From Nitrososphaerota archaeon (GTDB taxonomy: Archaea; Thermoproteota; Nitrososphaeria; Nitrososphaerales; UBA183), in contig JAFMAU010000004.1 of the NCBI GenBank assembly GCA_029784825.1, positions 21,054-85,053 of the forward strand: a stretch of DNA of 64,000 nt. The letters are read 5' to 3'. The number at the start of each line of letters is the position of its first letter. Position 1 is the first letter of the stretch. The position numbers and the translations under genes are program-made. The notes beneath the pieces are model-generated. The model made no database searches, was not told the DNA's origin, and saw only the letters and a program-made list of their open reading frames with translations. Below are positions 58,266-64,000 of the stretch, in pieces.

Positions 58266-59939
58266 CTACAGGAGCTTCGCTTCTCTCTGCACGTTGTGGA
58301 GCTCGTCTGATAGCTGGTTCAGTGCCTTCTCGAGCCGCTTCGTGTACTGGGGGAGGAGCCTGTCGTAGACCTCCTTCCGCATCTGCCTGAGATAGTACTG
58401 CTGGAACAGGTTCAGCTTGTCCTTGGCCGCCCTGTCGACCTCCCTCTCGGTGGCCTGCATCTGGTTGACGATCTCGGAGAACTTCTGGGTGGTGGACTTT
58501 TGCTTCACTTCGTTCAGCCTCTGAAGGGCTTTGCTCCGGAACGAGTCCAGCCTCCCCCTGAGCTCGTCAAAGTAGGCCTTGTCCAGCTCGTTGGGGTCCT
58601 TCCCTGCGATCTCCTGCCAGAGGCCGTTGATGAGGTCCGTCTTCTCGTCGAAAGCCTTGATCATGTCCGAGGCAAGCTCCGTCGACGACTCTTCCTCCTC
58701 GGCCCCTTCCCCCTCGACGGTGGCGGACCTTGATACGAAGAGCCCGATGAGCAGCAGAAGGAAGATCACAGAAGCGGCGGGGATTCCCACGTTCGCCCCC
58801 CAGCCGAAGGTGAGGCCGTAGGCGAACTTCACCGTCCCGCTCTGCCAAGGCGTCACGCTGTTCATGGTCGCGGGCGCGGAAGCGGAGGCCGACACCCCAT
58901 GGGGAAGCGAGAGCGCGAGAGCGTAGGACCCGACGAACGCCCTGATGGGCGGAGCCTCAGGCGCGTTGATGGTCACCTGCCCTCCGGAGACCGAATAGTA
59001 CTTGGCGCCAAGCGGGTACTGGTACGCTATGGTGAAGTTCGTCCCGGGCTGGACCCCGACGTTAGGGTACCCGGACGTGAAATAGCCCAGCTGTATGGCC
59101 CCGTTCTGGAGCGAAAGCGTCAGTGCTCTCACGAGCCTCGGCTCCGCCTCAGCCAGGACGGTGACCTTGGTGTTCGAGGGCGCCGCCAGGTTCACGTACA
59201 GCAGCGAGAGAGGGGCGGTCCCCAAGTTCTCGAGCTCGACCGAATCAGTCACCAGGGGGTCTCCATCCGCCCCGACTGTGATGGTCCTGGACGCGTCGAA
59301 GACCCGCAGGGGGTTGAAGTCTTGGACTGCTGACTCCTGGACAGTCCTCACCGAGGTCACAGCCGCAGGGGTGACACCGCTGGAGCTCGACGAGTACGTG
59401 TTGTTCGTCCCGCCCAGGTTGGACTGCAGCCCCAGGGGGGCCGACTTGAACTGGGTCGACACGGGCATACTGACGACGTTGAAGAGAGAATCCACCCTGG
59501 TACCGATGGACGGGGACGATAGGGTCAGGACCCGAAGGCTCCCGTTCGAAGCCTGAGAGACCACGTTGTCGAGCAGGACGCTGAAGGTGAAGTTGGCGCT
59601 CCCCCCTGCAGGAACCGGCTGCCCCCCGCTGACCGTGAACGGCCCTCCCTGGGCAGGCGGGGTCGCCAGGGCAAACCCGTTCGAAACGGCCAGGTTGTAC
59701 GCTGCGACGTCGGAGGAGAGGTTGCCGAACCAGAAGGTGAGGCTTGGAGGCAGCACTGCCGAAGAGCCGTTGTTCGTGAACCGCACGCTCTCGTTGACCG
59801 TCGCGAAGCCGTACCTGTCCAGCGTGTAGACGCTCTTCACCGCGATCCTGGGGGCACCCTGGGCCTGGGCAGCGAACGTAGCGGGCAGCGCGGCCAGAAG
59901 GAGCAGGAGCAAAAGTGCTAGTGTAACTGAGCGCCTCAA
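58266..59939 (-). CDS. Large surface protein with membrane helix and cytoplasmic coiled coil
   Basis: 557 residues: signal peptide (about 1-24), two long beta-rich extracellular parts (about 30-385) with many N-x-S/T sites, one membrane helix (about 387-405), an acidic stretch, and a charged helical/coiled-coil cytoplasmic tail (about 420-557). The outer part has repeated LENLGTAPLSLLYVNL and IAYQYPLGAKYYSV patterns reminiscent of ribophorin I/Ost1-like domains, but I cannot confirm homology. It faces gcvPA across a shared TATA element. Role unknown; cell-surface or secretion scaffold is likely. Confidence 0.65.
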   Translation of the reverse strand: MRRSVTLALLLLLLLAALPATFAAQAQGAPRIAVKSVYTLDRYGFATVNESVRFTNNGSSAVLPPSLTFWFGNLSSDVAAYNLAVSNGFALATPPAQGGPFTVSGGQPVPAGGSANFTFSVLLDNVVSQASNGSLRVLTLSSPSIGTRVDSLFNVVSMPVSTQFKSAPLGLQSNLGGTNNTYSSSSSGVTPAAVTSVRTVQESAVQDFNPLRVFDASRTITVGADGDPLVTDSVELENLGTAPLSLLYVNLAAPSNTKVTVLAEAEPRLVRALTLSLQNGAIQLGYFTSGYPNVGVQPGTNFTIAYQYPLGAKYYSVSGGQVTINAPEAPPIRAFVGSYALALSLPHGVSASASAPATMNSVTPWQSGTVKFAYGLTFGWGANVGIPAASVIFLLLLIGLFVSRSATVEGEGAEEEESSTELASDMIKAFDEKTDLINGLWQEIAGKDPNELDKAYFDELRGRLDSFRSKALQRLNEVKQKSTTQKFSEIVNQMQATEREVDRAAKDKLNLFQQYYLRQMRKEVYDRLLPQYTKRLEKALNQLSDELHNVQREAKLL

Positions 59940-59964
59940 AGTGATTGGCCCATCGCCGCTACGT

Positions 59965-59977
59965 TCTTATTTTAAGC
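59965..59977. promoter_or_regulatory. Shared TATA element between the surface protein gene and gcvPA
   Basis: CTTATTTTAAG (59966-59976), centre about 59971, is 26 bases from the ATG of gcvPA (59997) and about 32 from the TTG of the surface protein (59939). The near-palindromic core could serve both directions. Confidence 0.5.
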
Positions 59978-59996
59978 GTTTTTCGGCCTGAGACAG

Positions 59997-61385
59997 ATGC
60001 AAGGGTCTCGGGCCCGCCACCCACTACTCCCGAACCTGGACGAATCCGTGATGTCAGCCATGCTCCAGAAGGTGGGGGCCGGCTCCGTCGACGACCTGTT
60101 CTCAGACATCCCTCCCAGGCTCAGGCTGAAGCGGAAGCTGAAGCTCCCCGAGGGGGAGTCTGAGTACCAGGTCCGCCGCGAGATTCTGGGGAGGCTCAGG
60201 CAGAGCAAGACTCCCCCCGACTCGCTCTGCTTCCTCGGGGGAGGGGTCTGGCCGCACTACGTCCCGGCGGCGGTCGAGTCGATAACCTCGCGCCAGGAGT
60301 TCTACACGAGCTACACTCCGTACCAGGCCGAGATCTCCCAGGGGATGCTGCAGGCCCTCTTCGAGTACCAGAGCCTGATGTGCGACCTCCTCGGCATGGA
60401 GGCGTGCAACAGCTCCCTCTACGACTGGGCTTCGGCCGCGGGAGAGGCGGTCAGGATGGCGGGGAGGGTCACGGGAAGGAGGAAGGCGCTCATAGCGGGG
60501 AGCGTCGGCCCCCAGAGGCGGGCGGTGATCAGGACCTACACCGAGCCCATGGGGATGGAGCTCGAAACGGTCCCCTTCGATCGGTCCAGCGGGAGGCTCG
60601 ACTTCGCCGAGCTGAAGAAGAGGGTTTCTGACGACACCGCCTGCGTCTACCTCGAGAATCCCAACTTCTTCGGCGTAATCGAGGAGGAGGTCGGAGAAGC
60701 CGCGGCCGCCATCCACTCGGCCGGGGGGCTCGCGGTCGTGGGGGTGGATCCCATTTCGCTCTCTATGCTGAAGGAGCCGGGGGCGTACGGGGCCGACGTG
60801 GCGGTCGGGGAAGGGCAGCCTCTAGGTATAGCGATGAACTACGGGGGCCCCCACCTCGGCATCTTCGCAGTCAGGGACACCAAGCTCGCCAGGAGCATGC
60901 CCGGCAGGCTCATCGGCCTGACTACCGCTGTGTCAGACCCGAGCAGGAAGGCTTTCGCGATGGTCCTACAGGCTCGCGAGCAGCACATCAGGAGGGAGGC
61001 CGCGACCTCCAACGTCTGCACCAACCAATCCCTGATGGCTGTGGCGGCTGCGAGCTACCTCTCCCTTCTTGGGAAGGACGGTTTCAGGAGGCTCGGCGAG
61101 GTCGTCATCTCGAACTCCCACTACGCGGCAAGGAGGATATCCAGGATCAAGGGGGTCCGCTCCCCGCACTTCCGCGGCGCCTTCTTCAAGGAGTTCGTCG
61201 TCTCATATTCGAAGGCGAACGCCGGAAGGGTGTTCCACCGCCTCGGCAGGAAAGGGGTCCTCGCAGGCCACCCCGTCCCAGCGTCGATGGGCCTCGGGGT
61301 CGGGGCAGGCCTCTACTGCGTCACGGAAGTGCACAGCCGCGGAGACATAGAAAGGCTGGCGGCGTCCCTGGAGGAGGTCCTCTAG
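59997..61385 (+). CDS. gcvPA: Glycine dehydrogenase (decarboxylating) subunit 1
   Basis: N-terminal-type half of the split P-protein of the glycine cleavage system. The 462 residues show RHPLLPN at the start, GGGVWPHYVPAAV, SRQEFYTSYTPYQAEISQG and AMNYGGPHLGIFA, all typical. It forms the alpha-beta heterotetramer with GcvPB. GcvT and GcvH are not in the window. ATG at 59997, leaderless by TATA spacing. Confidence 0.95.
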   Translation: MQGSRARHPLLPNLDESVMSAMLQKVGAGSVDDLFSDIPPRLRLKRKLKLPEGESEYQVRREILGRLRQSKTPPDSLCFLGGGVWPHYVPAAVESITSRQEFYTSYTPYQAEISQGMLQALFEYQSLMCDLLGMEACNSSLYDWASAAGEAVRMAGRVTGRRKALIAGSVGPQRRAVIRTYTEPMGMELETVPFDRSSGRLDFAELKKRVSDDTACVYLENPNFFGVIEEEVGEAAAAIHSAGGLAVVGVDPISLSMLKEPGAYGADVAVGEGQPLGIAMNYGGPHLGIFAVRDTKLARSMPGRLIGLTTAVSDPSRKAFAMVLQAREQHIRREAATSNVCTNQSLMAVAAASYLSLLGKDGFRRLGEVVISNSHYAARRISRIKGVRSPHFRGAFFKEFVVSYSKANAGRVFHRLGRKGVLAGHPVPASMGLGVGAGLYCVTEVHSRGDIERLAASLEEVL

Positions 61386-61386
61386 C

Positions 61387-62862
61387 CTGAAGAAGTTCAT
61401 CCAGGCATACTGGGACGAGCCCCTCATCAGGGAGCTCAGCGGGAAGGGGAGGGTCGGTACCACCGTGCCTTCCGACCCGGTCATCAGGTCGAGGTTCAGG
61501 GACCCCGCGTCCCTCGTCCCGAAGCAGATGCGGAGGGACTCCCTGCCGCTCCCTGAGCTCTCCGAGCTCCAGGTCCTCAGGCACTTCAACCGGCTTTCTC
61601 AGATGAACTTCTCGGTCGAGCTCGGGATGTACCCGCTCGGGAGCTGCACGATGAAGTACAACCCGAAGGTGTCCGAGATGATCGCCTCGTCGGACTCGAT
61701 CAAACATGCGCATCCTCTGCAGCCGATGGAGACTACGCAGGGGTTGCTGTCGATATTCTACGACCTCGAGAGGTGCCTGAGCGAGATCACCGGGATGCAC
61801 CGCTTCTCCCTGTCGACAGCGGCGGGGGCCCAGGGGGAGCTGGCAGGGGTCCTCATGATCCGCAAGTACCTCAAGGACCACGGCGGGGCCTCCAGGAACG
61901 AGATACTGGTCCCAGACTCGGCGCATGGCACCAACCCGGCGAGCGCGGCGATGGCAGGGTTCAAGGTGGTGAAGGTCCCCTCAGACCCCACCGGCCAGGT
62001 CAGGGCCGAAGCCGTGCGGAGCCTCTGCACGGACAGGACGGCAGGGATGATGTTCACCGTCCCCAACACCCTCGGACTCTTCGAAAGCGAGGTAGCCGAG
62101 GTCTGCGACGCGGTGCACTCCGCGGGGGGGCTGATGTACTACGACGGGGCGAACATGAACGCGCTCCTAGGCAGGGCGCGCCCGGGGGACATGGGCTTCG
62201 ACGTCGTGCATCTGAACCTCCACAAGACGTTCGCGACGCCGCACGGCGGAGGCGGTCCGGGGGCAGGTCCTGTCGGAGTCACGAAGAAGCTCGCCGACTA
62301 CCTCCCCGTCCCGGTGGTCTCGAAACAGAAGCACGGATTCGCCCTCGACTTCGAGCTGAAGCACTCGATTGGGCCCCTGAAGGGGTTCGTGGGGAACTCA
62401 GCCGTCCTCCTCCGCGCCTACGTGTACATCCGGTTGCTGGGCGCCTCCGGCCTTGCGGACGTCTCCTCTCTTGCCGTGCTCGCGGCCAACTACCTCTGGA
62501 AGAGCCTCGACCCCGAGGCCTACCCGGCGTCGCACGCTCCGGGGCTGCGGAGGAAGCACGAAGCGGTCGTGTCCGTGAAGAGCGAGCTCCCTGGCGCAGC
62601 CATGACGGCTGCCAAGGCCGTCCTCGACTATGGGATGCACGCACCCACAGTATACTTCCCCCTCATTGTGCACGAGGCGCTGATGATCGAACCGACCGAG
62701 TCCGAGCCGCTCGAGATGCTGGACGAGTACGCAGCCGCGCTCAACGAGATCTACAGGGGGATGAAAGACGGGACCCTGGGAGCCGTCCCCAGGAACACCA
62801 GCGTCGGGAAGGTCGACGAAGTGAAGGCTTCCCACCCCTTGACCCTGCGCGTGCACTGGTGA
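61387..62862 (+). CDS. gcvPB: Glycine dehydrogenase (decarboxylating) subunit 2, CTG start
   Basis: C-terminal-type half of split P-protein carrying the PLP lysine (HLNLHKTFATPHGGGGPG, near residue 280). Family marks FNRLSQMNF, YPLGSCTMKYNP and DSAHGTNPASAAMAG. The N-terminus must include YWDEPLIRELSGKGR, conserved in the family; the first GTG (61465) lies after it. In frame, the only candidate is CTG at 61387, with GGAGGT eight bases upstream, directly after the gcvPA stop. From there 491 residues. Confidence 0.92.
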   Translation: MKKFIQAYWDEPLIRELSGKGRVGTTVPSDPVIRSRFRDPASLVPKQMRRDSLPLPELSELQVLRHFNRLSQMNFSVELGMYPLGSCTMKYNPKVSEMIASSDSIKHAHPLQPMETTQGLLSIFYDLERCLSEITGMHRFSLSTAAGAQGELAGVLMIRKYLKDHGGASRNEILVPDSAHGTNPASAAMAGFKVVKVPSDPTGQVRAEAVRSLCTDRTAGMMFTVPNTLGLFESEVAEVCDAVHSAGGLMYYDGANMNALLGRARPGDMGFDVVHLNLHKTFATPHGGGGPGAGPVGVTKKLADYLPVPVVSKQKHGFALDFELKHSIGPLKGFVGNSAVLLRAYVYIRLLGASGLADVSSLAVLAANYLWKSLDPEAYPASHAPGLRRKHEAVVSVKSELPGAAMTAAKAVLDYGMHAPTVYFPLIVHEALMIEPTESEPLEMLDEYAAALNEIYRGMKDGTLGAVPRNTSVGKVDEVKASHPLTLRVHW

Positions 62863-62903
62863 GCCAAAGGTCAAATAGGCTGGATGAGTCTGGAGGTCCC
62901 GAC

Positions 62904-63206
62904 TTGCCCAGCGAGCTATCTAAGCGGGTGACGGAACGCCTTGACGACATCGTAGACGAGGAGACGAAGAGGAGGCTCGGGGAGCTGAACATCGTCACCG
63001 AAGTCCAGGAGATGGCCACAGGCTCGATCCGCGTGAAGTTCCAGCCCCTCTCGGCCTACAGCCCCATCGCGGTCGACACCGGAAGGAGCATCAAACAGGC
63101 GGCGCTTTCCGTGGACGGGGTCCTGGCCGTCAGGGTCGAGTGCGCGGGGCACATGATGGACGAGCTGGTCAACAGGCTGGTCAACGAGGAAAAGCCAGGA
63201 AAATAG
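62904..63206 (+). CDS. MIP18/DUF59-like protein
   Basis: 100 residues from TTG 62904. LGELNIVTEVQEMATGSIRVKFQPLSAYSPIAVDTGRSI and LAVRVECAGHM fit the DUF59/MIP18 fold used in iron-sulfur protein maturation (SufT/PaaD-like), though the common DPE motif is missing. Tandem with glycine decarboxylase genes but with its own TATA-like CAAATAG near 62872. A role in Fe-S delivery is suggested, not shown. Confidence 0.65.
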   Translation: MPSELSKRVTERLDDIVDEETKRRLGELNIVTEVQEMATGSIRVKFQPLSAYSPIAVDTGRSIKQAALSVDGVLAVRVECAGHMMDELVNRLVNEEKPGK

Positions 63207-63314
63207 CCGGCGGAATATCATCCGGCCTAGGGTAAACAAAAACTACTTCGTCGTCAACAATATTGAGCAGTGGGCTTGTTTATTCCAACCGCAAGCTAGG
63301 TCTGCGCTCCAGAG

Positions 63315-63923
63315 TTGGCTGCCAATAATCAAGAGGTCACCGCGATCGGGATAGGAAGCGCCGGGATCAAGATCGTCTCCCTCCTCAGCAGGAGGTCCCT
63401 GCTCGTCGACAGGTACGCGTACATATCTTGCGACGACGCCGACTTTTCCACCGTCGAGTCGGAGGACGCCCTGCTCGTGGAGTCCCCGATCGACCAGAAG
63501 CTCACGCCCTCCATCGTCCGCGGGCTCGCCCTCGGATACGTCCCAGGGATCAGGAAGGCTCTGGCCAAGTCGAAGGTAGTCTTCGTGGTGGCCGGGCTCG
63601 GAGGGGCGACCGGGAGCGGGCTCGCCCCCCTCGTAGCGTCCCTCGCGCAGGAGTGCGGAGCGACGGCCGTCGGGGTGGCCGTGATGCCCTTCGAATTCGA
63701 GAAGAGGATGAAGTTCTATGCCGGGGTCGCGCTGAGGCACCTTCGCGCTTCATCCGGAGGCGTTGTCGTGATCGACAACGACACTCTGATGAGGTCGTCC
63801 CCCGAGGACTCCACGCTTGCGAACCTTTACGACTCGGCGAACAAAGCGGCAGTGAAGGCGCTGGGCTCCCTGCTGTCGGCTGGGAGTCCGAAACCCATCG
63901 GCCTGAACAAGCTGCTTGAATAA
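63315..63923 (+). CDS. Tubulin/FtsZ-superfamily GTPase domain, short
   Basis: 202 residues matching only the GTPase half of FtsZ/CetZ/tubulin. Nucleotide loops: IGIGSAGIK (first Gly loop), the signature GLGGATGSG at 94-102 and VMPFEFEKRMKFY, VVVIDNDTL further on. The protein ends after the central helix, where FtsZ has the T7 loop with the catalytic Asp, so neither T7 nor the C-terminal domain is present. The downstream sequence encodes a different ORF, not the missing half. It may be a regulator or a non-polymerising paralogue. TTG start. Confidence 0.75.
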   Translation: MAANNQEVTAIGIGSAGIKIVSLLSRRSLLVDRYAYISCDDADFSTVESEDALLVESPIDQKLTPSIVRGLALGYVPGIRKALAKSKVVFVVAGLGGATGSGLAPLVASLAQECGATAVGVAVMPFEFEKRMKFYAGVALRHLRASSGGVVVIDNDTLMRSSPEDSTLANLYDSANKAAVKALGSLLSAGSPKPIGLNKLLE

Positions 63924-63944
63924 CCCCGTTTCCTCGAACCTGCC

Positions 63945-64000
63945 ATGCCGATCAAAAAGTATCGCGAGCTGTGTGACAAGCTCAGCCGTCGAATCAAGGT
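63945..64000 (+). CDS. Start of an unidentified gene (partial)
   Basis: An ATG at 63945 opens a frame MPIKKYRELCDKLSRRIK to the end of the window, 22 bases after the FtsZ-like stop. Lys/Arg-rich; too short to assign. Confidence 0.4.
   Translation, partial: MPIKKYRELCDKLSRRIK

Overview
This 64 kb window is archaeal chromosome. The evidence is: archaeal/eukaryotic-type ribosomal and translation factors (S19e, L31e, L39e, aIF6, P0/L10, P1-type L12), prefoldin alpha, RNase P subunit 4, SecE/Sec61-gamma, Spt5, a D-aminoacyl-tRNA deacylase of the archaeal DtdA type, the LysW carrier route to lysine and arginine, and the phosphomevalonate dehydratase/UbiD branch of the archaeal mevalonate pathway. 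GC content is high. Many genes start with TTG, many neighbours overlap by four bases (TTGA, ATGA, GTGA), and many genes look leaderless, with a TATA element about 26 bases before the start codon. Gene content fits the Thermoproteota, best a heterotrophic, probably oxygen-using relative of the Nitrososphaeria from soil or sediment; no rRNA gene is present to settle this. The rank is inferred; the domain is certain.

Layout. 1-3.9 kb: a translation and targeting cluster (nep1, rnp4, S19e, PDCD5-like, L39e, L31e, aIF6, prefoldin alpha, ftsY). 3.9-5.4 kb: nitrilase-like hydrolase and ACT-domain protein on the minus strand. 5.4-15.8 kb: a twelve-gene lysine/arginine operon (argG, argH, lysW1, argX, argC/lysY, argB/lysZ, lysJ, lysM, lysW2, lysX, lysK, argF) with two separate carrier-ligase pairs and an internal promoter with palindromes just after the Lrp-type regulator. 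15.7-22.1 kb: dtdA, secE, a membrane-tethered winged-helix protein, an HtrA-like protease, spt5, L11-L1-L10 and an inverted L12. 22.2-28 kb: alaS, leuS and a small zinc protein. 28-33.7 kb: ferritin-like/VIT iron transporter, an AraC-MGMT fusion, a DMT exporter and the mevalonate operon. 33.7-39.6 kb: an intron-containing tRNA-Arg, two phosphohexomutases, thiL, an HxxxH protein and fumarase. 39.6-46.8 kb is more accessory: an A-type Fe-S carrier, small membrane and zinc-ribbon proteins, a transposase scar, an amino-acid permease with a Rieske oxygenase, two tRNAs (one with a T-loop intron) and a blue-copper protein. 46.8-54.1 kb: phosphatase, SSB-like OB protein, surface-glycan genes (GlcNAc-1-P transferase, WbpD- and WbpB-like, DUF354), and a compact cytochrome b plus Rieske pair. 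54.1-64 kb: tRNA-Gln, a haem-oxygenase-like diiron protein with its regulator, a ZIP transporter, AmrS, thioredoxin reductase, a large surface protein, glycine decarboxylase subunits, a MIP18-like protein and a tubulin/FtsZ-type GTPase domain that stops before the C-terminal half.

The most unusual signal is translational. At least seven genes (lysW2, lysX, the small zinc protein, thiL, htrA, the Rieske protein, gcvPB) have no ATG, GTG or TTG that would preserve their conserved N-terminus, yet each has an in-frame ACG or CTG exactly where a start is expected, in several cases behind a good Shine-Dalgarno sequence. A second pattern is divergent gene pairs whose starts lie 52-61 bases apart around one central TATA element, so both genes could be leaderless from one bidirectional promoter.
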